Origin: Elephas maximus indicus
Taxonomy: Eukaryota > Chordata > Mammalia > Proboscidea > Elephantidae
DNA: 64,000 bases
Direction of reading: 5' to 3'
NCBI RefSeq assembly: GCF_024166365.1
Contig: NC_064831.1
Location: 54,391,768 to 54,455,767 of the forward strand
Positions within the stretch are counted from its first letter, which is position 1, and every line of letters begins with the position of its first letter. The notes under the pieces are model-generated. The model was not told the origin of the DNA. It did no database searches and saw only the letters and a program-made list of their open reading frames with translations. The position numbers and the translations under genes are program-made. Below are positions 14,596 to 27,100 of the stretch, in pieces.

Positions 14596-16241
14596 GTCCA
14601 CAGAGGTGAGATGGAAAAGACTCCCTGTGAGCCATGCAAACATGCAGTACGTGTCTGTGTTTAGTTTCTTCCTCTGTCAAGGGGGATGAGTAGGCCTCCC
14701 TTGGACTACTCTAAAGAGGTGGCTACTTGGTCCCCACTCTAAACTGGAGTGGGCAGGAGACTGACAGAAGCCTCAAGGTGGAAAACTGGATCTCAGTGAG
14801 GGGTAAGGCAAAATAGAGGGTGGCGGGGGTCCCCGGATGGGCTTTCCTAAACAATTTCTAGGAAGAAAACAGAGAGAGGAGCAAACGACCGTGCCTGTAA
14901 GAGCTCAACCAGGCACCATGACTGAGCTCTGGTTCCCAAGTGCAGTGGTTAAGTTAGCCTCTCAGTTGTTCTGAGGGACAGAGAACTTCTAGCCCTTTTA
15001 CAAGTCCCACATGCCTGGCCAAGGCAACCAGCAGTTAGCCTTCCTCTACAGAGGGAGAAAGGCTTCAGTGACACTCACTTTATCCTATCAGGAGATGAGC
15101 CAGAGGGTGAGGGGCTGCTGCTATGGATTCAGGAACAATTGCCAGAGAAGGGCCTAAACCCCATTTTGTTAATTCTCTGGAGAAATAAGGTCCATATTTG
15201 CTAAGTTAGAGCCAAAGTCTATGGATAACCAAAAATTCCTTGTGTTTTTACTGTAAGAAAAATCAACCAAAAAATTCCCTGACCTCACTACCCTTCCAAT
15301 CATAAACAAAGACATGTGTCCTGCAGCTAGCAAAAAAGGGAAGTCAGATGTTCATTTTGTTCGTAGAACAAAAACCAAGACCTTGTTGTTTCTCTCCTCC
15401 TTTACATAAAACAAGCTGGGCGAGAAACCCAAAATCAAAACCTTGGAAATGAAAGTTTCATACAGTCTCCCAAGTCCCTGAATTGAGTTTCAACACAGGC
15501 AACCTCCCTGCTTCCCCACAAGCAGGCTATATGAACAAATGGCATCACAGCTTCGTGCAATGCAAGGTTGTTTGGGATGTTTTGTGCTTCTCTAGCTGTG
15601 ACTTCTATCCACAAAAATGATCAACCAGGTGGACATGTGGCTACTCCTTCCCTGTCCCCCAACACACAGAAGGCCAAAAGGAGTAACGCATGGCTCCCTG
15701 GGCGAGATGAACTGGTAGCTCATGAATGCACTAGGGGAATCAGCACAAAAAATGCCTGAAACCATGAGCTTCTGGGTAACATTTGGTCAAATACAACTGC
15801 TCGCCTCCGGTTTCCACACCTTTCAGAAGGCCCAAACCTGGGGCCAGTTGGCAAAGAGACATAGTGGCCCTTCTTGCTAAATGCGAAGACTTCGAACTCT
15901 CCTTATAATCTAGGGCTTAGCTTATGCCAGAAGAGAACACACCAGACTGAAATCTACTTGTGTAAATGGCTCCTGTCTTACACACAGGACACAAATACCA
16001 CACTCACATATACAATTAGAATACACACTTACCAAAATGAAATGAGATGGGTGGGTTCAAAAAATAAACCTTTCTAAGGCATATTTAAAGACTAAAGCCC
16101 ATTCAATCTTTGTATTCAAAGCATACTATTATATCCAGAGTTAAACTTCTAGCCTTCAAAGTACTAGCCACAGAAAGTGAACTGGGAGTGGGTGGGGGGT
16201 GGGAAAGCCTAGACAATGTTTGGATGAGACTACATTTAATG

Positions 16242-16433
16242 CAATGGTTCCCAACCTCGGATACACATTAAAATCACCTGAACTTTAAGAAAAATGCAAT
16301 GCTCAGGCCACACCCCAGATAAATTAAATCTGAATCTCTGAGGTCAGGATATAGATTTATTATTTGTCAGGCTTTGGTATTTTCTAAGATGCCTCAGGTG
16401 ACTCCAAATGGCAGCCAAGGTTGAGAACCCTAC
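16242..16433 (+). mobile_element. MER5A-type hAT-Charlie DNA transposon remnant
   Basis: It starts CAATGGTTCCCAACCTCGG and ends CCAAGGTTGAGAACCCTAC, the imperfect terminal inverted repeats of MER5A. Between them are AAAATCACCTG and CTCAGGTGACTCC as an inner inverted pair. Non-autonomous, with no coding capacity. Confidence 0.85.
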
Positions 16434-17866
16434 AGGTTAGAAGTACGATATTGTTCATGTAGTTTTGTCATGGAGACAGAAAAATTGTGAGTACCATTAC
16501 AAATTCCAGAGTCCCTCAGAATAGGGAACATGTTTTCCTACTAAAAATGGTCTCTCTTCCTAGTATGAAAACTCCCTCACTCTCTCTCCTTATGTTATCA
16601 GCGCCTTATATAAACCAGGAAAACAGCATCTGAAGCTGCCTACAGTCAGCAGGGACTTGATAGGAGAGTTCAAGTCATCTTGGTTGCTTTTTACCTATGG
16701 GGTAGGGATGCTCAAGCCCTGGCTTTCCAAAGAAAGGACCTCCTGAAGGCAAACAGAGCTCATCAATAGATGGGCAGGAGAGCAGGGGAGTGGGCAGGGG
16801 TGACAACTATGGGAAGCGCATCTGGAAGGAGAAAGATTGCAGGTCTTCACTGGCTTCTCACCATCTTACACCCAGAAGTGTAGCTTGTTCTGACTTGTAT
16901 TTAGGCTATCTGAGGGCTCAAGAGACCACATAGGGAACGATATCACTATGTTGTCTGCTTCAGAGAACACGACAAGAGATATCCTGGATATTCTCAAAGG
17001 GATTAAAAATAAGGTCATCCATATCCGAGTTGGCAGTAATTACTGACTCGTGAGAGACCTATCTCCCTACCCGATGTCTTCTTGGAGTTTAAATCTGACT
17101 TTGAATTTGGTATGGATAAAAAGGGAAATCAGTGATAGAAATGCTGCTTTTGCAGCAGAATTGGCAGTTATTTCACTTTCTACCCCAGATTCCAAGAGTT
17201 TAAACACAGACCATGCAGAGAGCACCAAAGGGTGGGTAGCTGATGGTATGGGCAGGGCAAGACATACACATGCAAGAGAAGCAGAAAAGGATGTGGGGTA
17301 ACCGCCTGATCCTCCTGGTATCAATGTGACTTCCTTTCCTTCCCAAAGACTCTTTCACTCACAGGTGCACAGATTATTCTGCTTGCCTGACTTACTTGAG
17401 TCTCCCTGAATCCACAATCATTTGAGAGAGAACAAAATGGCTCTGAAACCACCGCTCCAAGACTATCAGCCAGAGTTATTGGCTAAAAACCAGAAATCTA
17501 ATGTTGTTAAGCATGACCCATGGTTTAGGTAAGCAGATTTTTTTCTACATCCCATAGGGAGGAAGAAGCTCCAGGGCTCCAGGGGGCTCATGGTTGCTAT
17601 CTGTTGTATCTTTTATAACAAGATTCTTTTAGTTCACTGAATCTTTGCAGCCACGTGGACTAGAAAAATATGACTGTTCTCCCAGAATTCACAGCTAAAA
17701 AAGGGCAGCAGCAGCCTTACAGTACCATGCAAAATATGAGATGGTCAAAAAAGGAAGCTGAGGACACAAGCACGAGGAATTCAGTCTGTGATGGGCAGCA
17801 CAGAAAGGAAGAGACAGATGATTCTTCAACCCATGACTCAAGAGTCCCCTTGAAAGATGAACGTAC

Positions 17867-17973
17867 TTAGCTTCCTCCACTACCTCCACCTCGGCGTGAG
17901 CTGTGATTGGTGCATTGGAGTGGGCTCCCGTGGGGTCATCGACATTCAGCTCTCCATTGGTTGAGCTAACCAC
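17867..17973 (-). CDS. CSNK1G1: CSNK1G1 C-terminal tail exon ([10 protein letters not shown])
   Basis: This 107-bp exon encodes 35 full residues, [14 protein letters not shown] through AEVEVVEEA, plus AA of the next lysine codon. Acceptor TTTCAG, donor GTACGT. It is the acidic, Ser/Thr-containing linker between the kinase domain and the cysteine-rich tail of gamma-type casein kinase I. If the donor is ignored the frame stays open for about 56 more codons down to 17698, so intron retention would replace the membrane tail by an unrelated sequence. Confidence 0.96.
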
Positions 17974-18215
17974 CTGAAACAGAAAGACAGAGTGTGACAG
18001 GCATCATGGTAACAGGAGCCTCTTGCCAGCATCAGAGAGGGTCACTAAGGGAGACCTGGTATCTAGCTTAGGACCTAACCAGGCATTGTCTGGAATGTTT
18101 GTTTTCCTGGATTGAGGGGCCAGCTGTCCTAGTTTTGGGACGGTGTATCATATCAAGGCTCCCAGAGCCACAGCAGGTGAGAAAATTAACTTCAGAGATG
18201 TGATCATATAATGAC

Positions 18216-18368
18216 AATAACATCTCCTACACTGAGTTTCTACTCTGTGTCAGGCATTGTGCTACACTGTGTGCGCGCGCATGTGTATACATTTAATCCT
18301 CACAAAAACCCTGTAAATAGGTCACAGTATACAGATAGAAACACTGAGAAATGACTTAATCAAGGTAT
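18216..18368 (-). repeat. MIR fragment
   Basis: In plus orientation it reads TTTAATCCTCACAAAAACCC then a CACTGAGAAATGACTTAAT part, the reverse complement of the MIR 3' half. It is interrupted by a GTGCGCGCGCATGTG simple repeat. Confidence 0.6.
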
Positions 18369-19164
18369 ACAGTTACGGTCTGTTGGACTTCCATGAGAGA
18401 GGCTTGTCTTCAACATGTAGATTCCTTCACATTGCAAAAAACGCACACAGCTCTTTATTAAAGTAAAAATAACTGCACAGCTGACTTCTAAAGGCAAAAT
18501 CACTTGGTTGCCTGGAACATAATGGGTAAATTCTACTTCTCTGTTTATCATGCTATACATAACATAATCAGCCATGATTTAAAACGAAATTCTAAAAAGG
18601 AAATCAATAGTGGGCACCAGAAACTATAAACAATGACACTTTCCTTCAGAAATTTCTTCATAGCTTTGCCCATTGGTTTGAAGGTACTCAAATAACAAGA
18701 CTGCCATATCCTCTTTGGCGAGAGGGCAGACGGTAAGGAAATGCGTCCCCTTGAAAGACCAGTCTTATTTCAATAACCTTTATTTCAGGTTCAGTGCTAT
18801 CCCACTTCTCACTGATGGTCCCCGGACTGTAACTGATGGCTCCCATTCCTGTCATCTGGTTAATGTGGACCCGATCAGACTTCTCTTGCTTGTGCAGCTG
18901 CTTATGTCACCTGTTTTCATTTCCAGCACATGAATCCTGTTTATGTGGGTGCTGGGGAGTGGGAAAAGGGACCCCGCTGGACAAACCACTCTGCTGTTAA
19001 AGACTTTGGCTGAAACATGGGAGAGAACCACAAAATAGGATGAACGGTTCAGATATCACATGCCCCTGGGTAAGTAACTTCATCTATTTGAGAATGGTTT
19101 TCACAGGTTGCTGTGAGAGCCATATGAGAAAATGTAAGAGATAGTATCTGGTACAATACCTGGT

Positions 19165-19436
19165 ACACAACAATGGAGGCAGCGTACTACAGTAAATAGG
19201 AGCTGGGCTCTAGAGTGAGTCAGCCCTGGGTGTGAACCCCAGCTTCACCACTTACTTGCTGTGGGTCCTTAGGTAAGATCCTCAATCTTTCTGTGCCTGA
19301 GCTTCCTAATCTGTAAAATGGGGAAATAATGGTGCTTACCTAATTGGGTTACTGCACAGATATCCACAGAAAGTGCTTAGCCCAGTGCCTGGTACACGGA
19401 AAAGGCCCAATCAGTGTTCCCATTACTATTATTCTC
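19165..19436 (+). repeat. MIR (CORE-SINE), near full length
   Basis: It shows the MIR order: AGCTGGGCTCTAGAGTGAG, a tRNA-like part, CCACTTACTTGCTGTGGGTC, TCAATCTTTCTGTGCCTGAG, CTAATCTGTAAAATGGGG, and the GTGCTTAGCCCAGTGCCTGG end. One of the clearest ancient SINEs in the window. Confidence 0.92.
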
Positions 19437-21139
19437 CCTACATAAATGCTTGTTTGTTCTTATTTGCCTCAAGATCTGGGGTCCTCACTGATAGCTAATT
19501 TGTAAAAATTTCTGTAACAGTCTTAAAGAGAAAGATAAGAGGAAATGTTTAGTATAAGAAGCCTCTGGGGTATTTAAACAAAGAGAAGGGGGGTAGACAG
19601 GCAAATACTACTTACTGGTAGTCTATATCCACCATTATTTCTATACTGGAAATATTTATTGTTCTTACAAATAATAACATATTTTTTAAAAATAAATAAA
19701 ACAATGCTGGACAGTTAGTGAAAGAAACCTACAACACTAAACTTGGACTTGCCCAAGGGTGACCCAAATTTCTGCTAGTGATCAAATGTAACATCACTGA
19801 TTAGTGGGACAACCTAACCGAAATCTCATTTATCTCCTAACATGATATGATAAGTAGCATACAATATTACCTATCTGGTATTCTTGCAAAAAAAAAAAAA
19901 GTTTATCTGAATCTAATCATGAGGGAGAAAAAATCAGACAAAAAATGTGGGACATCCTATAGGATAACTAGTCTGGGCTCTTCAAAAAAGACTATGTCTT
20001 AAATTTTTTTTTTTTTTTTTTAAACACAGGAATGACAGAGATTAAAAGAGGCTAAGAGATTAAAAGAGACTAAAGAGGCATAACAACCAAATGCAATGCA
20101 TGAAGACTGATTAGACCCTAACCCTAGACACTATAAAATTAACTTTGGGACAACTGGGGAAACCTGATACGGACTGTATATCAAATATTATGGAACTATT
20201 ATTACTTTTCTTAGGTATGTCAATGGTCTTGTTGGTTACATGAATGAATGTCTTTGTTTTTAGGAGATGCAGACTTAAGTACTTTGGGATAAAGTGTGAT
20301 GGTGTCTGCAAGATTTTGTCTTCAAATGGATTAGACAAAAAAAACAAAGGAAAACATACACACATACACTGACACACAACTGAAGCAAATGTGGCAATAT
20401 CTTAATTTATTAATCTAGGTTAAGGACATACAGCGGTTTCTTGCATTATGTTTTAAACCCTTCGGTAGATTTGAAAATTTCAAAACAAAAAATTGGGGGA
20501 AAAAACAGTAAAAACAAGAAGCTGCTTGAAGGAGCATGGCACCATGCTAGAACGCGGTCCTGCTCACCTCCCAGTCCTAATGTCTGCCTCTCCGTGAGCG
20601 CACGCTGGCTGCACTCTAATGACAACGCTGCAAGTACATTTGTAAGCACACGGGCTCAGGGGGAAATCTTCTTTTTTAATGAGTAAGTCAGGAAAGAATT
20701 AGGTGAGATGTCAAATAAAACACCCTCCCCTCTACTGACATGAATGAAGCAGCAGTAAGCATCATCACGGAGAATCCCCTGATGACTCTGGGTCCCGGTG
20801 CCTGCTCACAGAGTGTCACATGTCGCATACTGTAACTTCTCCTCTCTATGAATTGCTACTTGGCCCAGGAGAAATGTCCTTGGCAATCTAAGGAAGCAGA
20901 GGCTCCCCCCATTGTGTAGACCAGACCCCCTTGTCTGTTATCAATGAGCATCTGTCTCAAACCAATCAGGCACAGATGGGAACCTTACTATCAGTTGCCT
21001 ACCCTTGAACTTAACAACACCTAAAACATGCCTGGGAACCAGTGGCTACTAATGGGCCTTCAGAGCATTCACCTAAGAATTATTTCAGGTTGGAGGCACA
21101 GTTTGTCAAACTACTGCCTGGATGTGCAGAGGAACAAAC

Positions 21140-21270
21140 ACTAGTGGAGGTGACAGAAGAGCTGGATTCCAGGCCCAGCTCTATCATCAATATCCTCCTA
21201 GAGCCTTGGTTTCTAAATTCTGTAAAACAGGGCTAATAACCTTGGCCCTATTTACCTCATAATTATTACG
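21140..21270 (+). repeat. MIR fragment
   Basis: Contains AGCTGGATTCCAGGCCCAGC, GAGCCTTGGTTTCTAAATTC and GTAAAACAGGGCTAATAACC, matching the MIR core and 3' part. Confidence 0.65.
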
Positions 21271-21658
21271 GCAGTTAAAAACAATGATGCCCTCCCCCCA
21301 CAAAATATTTTCGTAAAGGCACTATACTAATTTTTTTACAGTAACATGTAAAAAAAAAAAATTGCCATGGGGTGCTTATGAAAATACCTCATGGGGGATA
21401 GGGTGCAGTCGGCAAACAAACGTAGAAGGCATGTGTTATTTGCATAAAAATATGGTAATAGAAAATTATAAAGGTTTTGAGCAAAGTAAATATTAGCTAA
21501 ATGTTAAATATTATTATTAAATCTGTCCTATACCTTGCTTTGTTCTGGAGATTTATAGCAATTTCCTACATGTTCTAATTTAAATACTTTTAGAGTAATA
21601 TTTTTGAAAGAAAAAAGATATTCTGTCTTCTTGAATTTAGACGTTCTATAGGGTCACT

Positions 21659-21872
21659 CTGGAAACCCTGGGGGCATAGTGGGTAAGAGCTGTGGCTGCT
21701 AACCAAAAGGTAGGCAGTTCAAACTCACCAGGCACTCCTTGGAAACTCTATGGGGCAGTTCTACACCGTCCTATAGGGTTGCTATGAGTCGGAACTAACG
21801 GCAACAGGTTTGGTTTGGTGGTTTTTTATAGGGTTGCTGTGAGTCGGAACTGACTTGATGGCACATAACAAC
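21659..21872 (+). repeat. AfroSINE, short class, with duplicated tail
   Basis: Plus-oriented copy with head GGAAACCCTGGGGGCATAGT, a B-box region (GTAGGCAGTTCAAACTCACC) and tail. The tail segment TATAGGGTTGCT(G/A)TGAGTCGGAACT occurs twice (about 21770 and 21828), the second ending in ACAACAACG. This is first in a head-to-tail run of three copies. Confidence 0.92.
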
Positions 21873-21887
21873 AACGCACATTGGTGG

Positions 21888-22055
21888 GGAGCCCTGGTGG
21901 TGCCAGTGGTTAAGAGCTACAGCTGCTAACCAAAAAGTCGGCAGTTCGAATCCACCAGCTGCTCCTTGGAAACCCTATGGGGCAATTCTACTCTGCCCTA
22001 CCATGTCGCTGTGTGTTGGAATTGACTGGACAGCAGCAGGTTTGGTTTTTGTTTT
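21888..22055 (+). repeat. AfroSINE, short class
   Basis: Head GGGAGCCCTGGTGGTGCCAG, B-box-like CGGCAGTTCGAATCCACC, body TTGGAAACCCTATGGGGC and tail ending in GGTTTGGTTTTTG. It is the middle copy of the run and has a well-preserved B box. Confidence 0.94.
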
Positions 22056-22069
22056 TTATATGTGGTCGG

Positions 22070-22230
22070 GAGCCCTAGTGGTGCACTGCTTAAGAGCTCA
22101 GCTGCTAACCAAAAGGTCAGCAGTTTGAATCTACCAGGCACTCCTTGGAAACCCAATGGAGCAGTTCTATTCTGTCCTACAGGGTCACTATGAGTCGGCA
22201 CTGACTTGACAATGGGTTTGGTTTTATACA
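22070..22230 (+). repeat. AfroSINE, short class
   Basis: Third copy of the head-to-tail run: head GGGAGCCCTAGTGGTGCAC, B-box-like GTCAGCAGTTTGAATCTACC and tail GAGTCGGCACTGACTTGAC. Confidence 0.94.
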
Positions 22231-22654
22231 AGGATGATCTGTGGAAATGTTGGAAGGACAGAAACTGGTTAGAATAGCCTGGAACAGGACTGTCTATGTG
22301 CCTTATCAGAGCAAACTCTTCTCATCACGGCATTCTGCACTCTCTCCAGGGTCATGGTGTCTGCAGGTCATCTAGGTCAGACCAAGCATGGTTTGACCAC
22401 CCTGCCTCTGGGATGTGAGACACTTACAAAGATGTGGGCATCTATTGTGCTAAAAAGGCACTGCTGATTTGGTTTGCAAATGGCATAGCCTTTATGAGCT
22501 TACAAAAACTGTGCCTAAAAAACAATATAAGCTCAAAGACAAAGATGCAGTGAGGAGCAGCAGGGCTTAAGATAACACTAGGGAAATGATGGTACAACTA
22601 ACTGCCTGTCCCCTATTCAAGGGCCAGGGAAACTGGCAGAACTTAATTTATAAG

Positions 22655-22835
22655 TAGTGGGTGGCACAGTGGGTTAGTGCTCACCTGCTAACTGAAACAT
22701 CCATGATTTGAACCCACCAGCCACTCTGCAAGAGAACTATGTGGCAGTCTGGTTCTGAAAAGATTATAGTCTTAGAAACCCTGTGGGGCAGTTCTACTCT
22801 CTATAAGTTAGCATCAACTTGATGGCAATGGGTTT
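22655..22835 (+). repeat. AfroSINE, long class, diverged
   Basis: Contains the extra middle segment (TGTGGCAGTCTGGTTCTGAA...AGATTATAG) before CTTAGAAACCCTGTGGGGC. It is more diverged than the short copies, as expected for an older class. Confidence 0.85.
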
Positions 22836-23166
22836 GATTTATTGGATTTAGAGGGAGGTTGCATTCTTCAAAAAGTGCTGCCAGAGACACTTTGATTGGC
22901 TCCAGTTCTAATCTAAAGACAACTCCTGAAACAGGACAGTTGTAAACATCATCCAACTGAATACCCTGTGTTCTAGAACGTAGGTCCAGGAAACTCATTG
23001 TCTGATTAACTAGGGAGTTTTTTCCTTATAAAAATATTACTTATATATTTTTTCTAATTACAAAGTAAATATGTAGATTATAAATATTAGAACATTAACA
23101 GACAACATACAAGGTGCTATCACACGCACCTAGATAGTGAGAAATTTGGTATGTGTTCCTCTATAG

Positions 23167-23338
23167 CAAGGGTTGGCAAAGTCTTTCTGTAAAACAGTAA
23201 ATATTTTAGGCTTTGTGAGCCATACACCTTTTCTTGAAACTAAACAAGTCTGCCACTGCAGCATGAAAGTAGCCACGGACAATATGTGAATGTACAGCTC
23301 TGTTCTAATAAAACTTTATTTACAAAAACAGAGTGGCA
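23167..23338 (+). mobile_element. Ancient non-autonomous DNA transposon remnant, probably hAT
   Basis: Starts CAAGGGTTGGCAAAGTCTTT and includes AAATATTTTAGGCTTTGTGA and AATAAAACTTTATTTACAAA, phrases of a widespread eutherian element with a CAGGGGTTGGCAAAC terminus. The family name is not assigned. Confidence 0.6.
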
Positions 23339-23566
23339 ACTAATATTACCCTTCTATAGACTGTTTCTTTTTTCTCTGCATACAGTACATATATGTGTGT
23401 ATATACACACATATAAAAAAGGGGCCAAAATTTACCAAATTATTTTGTAACTTGCTTTTTTCATAACACATCTTGGACATTTTCTCATAACACCAGAGAT
23501 CTCTCTGCACTGTAAGAAAACATAGTATGTTTAATGATTAGTGAATGCTGAACTAATGAACGTATA

Positions 23567-23727
23567 AAAACCAACCCACTGCCGTCAAGTCGATTATAAC
23601 TCGCAGCGACCCTACAGGACAGAGTAGAACTGCCCCATAGAGATTCCAAGGAGCGCCTGGTGGATTCAAACTGCTGATCTTTTGGTTAGCAGCTGTAGCT
23701 CTTAACCACTATGCCACCAGGGTTTCC
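23567..23727 (-). repeat. AfroSINE, short class, nested, with target-site duplication
   Basis: A full minus-oriented copy. The flanks AATGAACGTATA (23555-23566) and AATGGACATATA (23728-23739) are an imperfect 12-bp duplication (10 of 12 equal), so it is an insertion into the older AT-rich repeat. It lacks the 44-nt middle segment. Confidence 0.92.
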
Positions 23728-23775
23728 AATGGACATATAGTTGCCCTGAATTACAAATGAGCTGCCAATGAACAT

Positions 23776-24112
23776 TCTAGAACTGCATTCTCCAAGAACA
23801 GTAGTCACTGCCCACATGCGGCTACCAAGCACTTGAAATGTGGCGAGTCCAAACTGAGATGTTCTCTAAGTGTAAAACAGGCACCAGACTTCGAAGACTC
23901 AGTAAAAAATAAAAGAATGTGAAGTACCTCACTAATAATTTTTTATATTGGTTACATGGTGAAATATTTTAGACATATTGGGTCAAATAAAATATATTAT
24001 TAAAATTAGTTTTACTTATTTCTTTTTACATATTGATGTGGCTACTAGAAAATTTAAAATGACAGATGTTGCTCGTATTAGATTACTATTGGATAGCTGT
24101 GTTCTAGAAAAT
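23776..24112 (+). mobile_element. Ancient DNA-transposon-like palindromic remnant
   Basis: The left side carries CACATGCGGCTACCAAGCAC and TTGAAATGTGGC, and the right side GATGTGGCTACTAGAAAATT and ATTACTATTGGATAGCTGTG. These are the two arms of a common ancient eutherian element with CACATGTGGCTAC arms. An AT-rich centre contains a 96-codon open frame that I consider chance. Confidence 0.5.
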
Positions 24113-27100
24113 ATATTTTTAGGTATCTTTGAGTTTCTGAAGTACATTTATCTGAAACTGGATTCAATGGATCCAAAAGTGCAAGTACTTAAGATTTCAG
24201 AAGATACTGCCAAATTACCCTCTAAAATAGCTGCTCTAGTTTGCTTTTCACCAATGGTGTATAGATAGGCCAGACAACGCTAACATTACTCAATTTTTTA
24301 AATATTGCTAATGTGATAGGCAAAACTGATGTAGTTTAAACATATTTTGAGGTTTCTATTTTTATCAGAGTTATACGTACACACTGTGTAAAGAATAAAA
24401 TATTTCTAAAAGAATTAACAGGAAAAACAGTAGCCTCTTTATTCTACTCCACCATTTCTCTGTTATAGCTGATTCTTTTTTTTTTTAATCTTCATATCGC
24501 CGAATAACACGCATCTTGAATTTTCATTTTTAGGCATTACATTAATAGGCATAACCTTTTGCAACCTTCTATTCTCCCAGTATAGTCTGTACTGTAATCT
24601 GGGCTAGGTTAATTCTTGGTGTTGACATGATTATGACTATTAAAAGGTATTCACTGCTGAGCCATGGAGTATACCATAGTTCTCTTTTCTTCCCTATACA
24701 ATTTATTATTTTCCTTGGAGTTAACCATTATCTTATAAATTTTATTTTTACTTGGTTTTTTATATATTAATTGGTAGTCGCTAATTCTACCCAATCTTTC
24801 TGCCACTGTTCTAAGTTGTTTCTCTCAAGATGCTTTGACATCAGCAGTGCCCTACAGAGTTAAATCATTTTGGTGCAATCGCTCTCAGAGCCTCCTGGCC
24901 ACCTCTGTTCAGGACAGGCTGCCCTCTTCTCCTGCTGTACTGCTGTCATTTTGGGATCTTCTAACTTTACTACTTGGGACTCGACTCCTTTTGCTTCTTC
25001 CCTGTGTTGGATCTCCTATTTCCTGGATCCCATATATTCCTCTTTCTTGGTTTACTTGCTCATTTTAGAGTACATCCCCCTGTAGGTTCATAGAAAAGGG
25101 TACATGAGAAGTAAAATTTTTGAGACCACAGATTTTTGAAAACTTCTTTATTATTATTATATACTCACACCAAATTGACAGTTTGGCTAAGTAGATCAAA
25201 ATAATTTTCTGTCAAAAATATGAACGCACTGTTTATTGCCTTCCAGCTTCCAGTATCGCTGTTCAGAAATTTGAAGCTACATTAATTTCTGACCTTCGCA
25301 TGTGACTTTTTTCTTTCAGGTAGCTTGAAGGGTCTTCTCTTTGTCCTCAGTGTTCTGAAATTTCACAATGATGCACCTTGCACAGTCCTATTATCCATTA
25401 TTTCAAACTGGAAACAAGTCCTTGGGTTCTGGGAAAGCAGCTTGTTGATTTCTCCCTTCCACGTTCTCTTTTTTTTCCCTAGAATTCTTAGTGTTTAGAA
25501 ATTAGACCTCTTAGCCTCTCCTCAAATTAAAAAAAATTTTTTTTGTCCTATTTTTCATCAGTCTCTTTGTTCTACTTTCTGCGGGACTTCCAAACTATTC
25601 TATTGAGTTTTTAATTTTTGCTTATTATTTTTTTAATTTCCATGAGCTTTTTTGTTGTTGTTGTTGTTCTCAGAATGTTCCTTTCTTAATAGTACCCTAA
25701 CTAAACAATTTGTTGGAAGAGAACTACACAGTTGCAATATCTTCTCTTTACCATCTGAGGATATTAATAACCAAGTTTTTTGTTGTTGTTGTTGTTGTTC
25801 TTGTTTATTTGCTCTGGTCTCTCTCTTATTAAAGGGTTTACTCAGATGTCTGAAAATCCTTGATTGTTACGTTTAAAAGTGGGGGATTGCAAAGTTAACT
25901 GACACTGTGAGTATGGGTGAAACCTGTCAACTATGGGTCTCATTGTAGGATGATCCCGCCAGGCCATTTCATTGGGGAAACCCTGCTGTCCATATTCTCA
26001 GATATTTTTTTTTTGAGCTAGTCAGGTTTCTCAGCATGGACTCTTTCAATCTCCTGCCTAGAAGGAACAGACTTGGCTATCAGCATTCTGAAACTCTAAA
26101 TGGGGAAAGGCCCATCAGGGTGCACAGATTCACTTAATTTTCCTGTTTTGAGTATATTACTCTGCCCTCAACTATGTCCAGACACCTTAAATTTTCCCCT
26201 CTCCAGATAATAAAACTTCACTCTTTGTTGGGAAAGGGGAGAGGATTTAGGGTTCTACTGCTTCTTCAACAGGCTTTCAACCTATCTTCCCTATTTTAGC
26301 ACAGGCCCATCCCCACCCACTTCCACTTACAGAATGCCAGCTCCTGAGCCTGTTGAGGACACCTCAGTGTAAATAGGCTTAATTCTCAGCTTTTTTCCTC
26401 TACCGATCCAGACTGAGTTTTCATGGGACTGCTGAGTCTTTTAGTAATTGTCCGTCTGCTTTCCAGTTTTCAAAATTTAGTTGCTGTTACCTCCTCTTCT
26501 GTTTCCTTCATGCTTATATGGATTTATATATATATATGTTTTAATCCCTTTACCACTCTTTCAGTGCTGTTTCAGGAGGGGTGAAAACAGATGCTCCTAC
26601 GAGGTTTGTACAGGGCTGAAGCTGTCTCCTAACTTCCAGTGAATTGCTCCTTGTAAGAGCATATCCTAGACGATCAAACCAGTCAGGCTGCACGTCTGCA
26701 TGCACAAGACCTGGCTGCCTCTTTAGGAGCATTTACATTTAGTAGCTGTGGGTTCACTTGTGTGCCTCAACTGCTGTTACAAATTACCAGTATGAAAAAA
26801 ATATTTAGGTTTAGATTATTAAAACAGTCAAACATAAGAAAAGTTAAGAGACACATTCCAGATAACTCAAATGCAATCAAAAGTAATTCTCCGAGACCAG
26901 ACTTATTCTAGAGAGGCGGAAAAAAAAAGTCCAACTTTTTAGTACCCGCTCAAGAAACAGATGACTTGTACCAGCTAACATTCTCGTCTCACCGTGCTCT
27001 AAGGCATGTATCACAGAATGAGCTAATACATAATCCTCTATCCAAAAAATACTTCTTTTCTACCTTTCAGGTTTTCACAGTTCACAGACTTGACACTAAT

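Larger units (their letters stand above)
9857..17866 (-). other. CSNK1G1: CSNK1G1 intron before the last exon
   Basis: An 8.0-kb intron. Recognised contents: an AfroSINE (10235-10403), an L2 fragment (about 12345-12580), a solitary MaLR-like LTR (12676-13190), a purine-rich tract (14555-14595) and a MER5A-type hAT remnant (16242-16433). The rest (about 10420-12340, 13200-16240 and 16440-17866) shows no element or exon I can identify. It includes open frames of up to 177 codons (10664-11197, minus) that resemble no family. Confidence 0.85.
23030..24460 (+). repeat. Ancient AT-rich repeat with nested younger insertions
   Basis: Blocks at about 23030-23165, 23340-23565, 23740-23765 and 24115-24460 read as one old LINE-like sequence, with typical phrases such as CATCTTGGACATTTTCTCAT, AATGAACATTCTAG and CCAAATTACCCTCTAAAATA. 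It is interrupted by two hAT-like pieces and an AfroSINE. I recognise the phrases from old mammalian L1-type repeats but do not assign a family. Confidence 0.5.
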
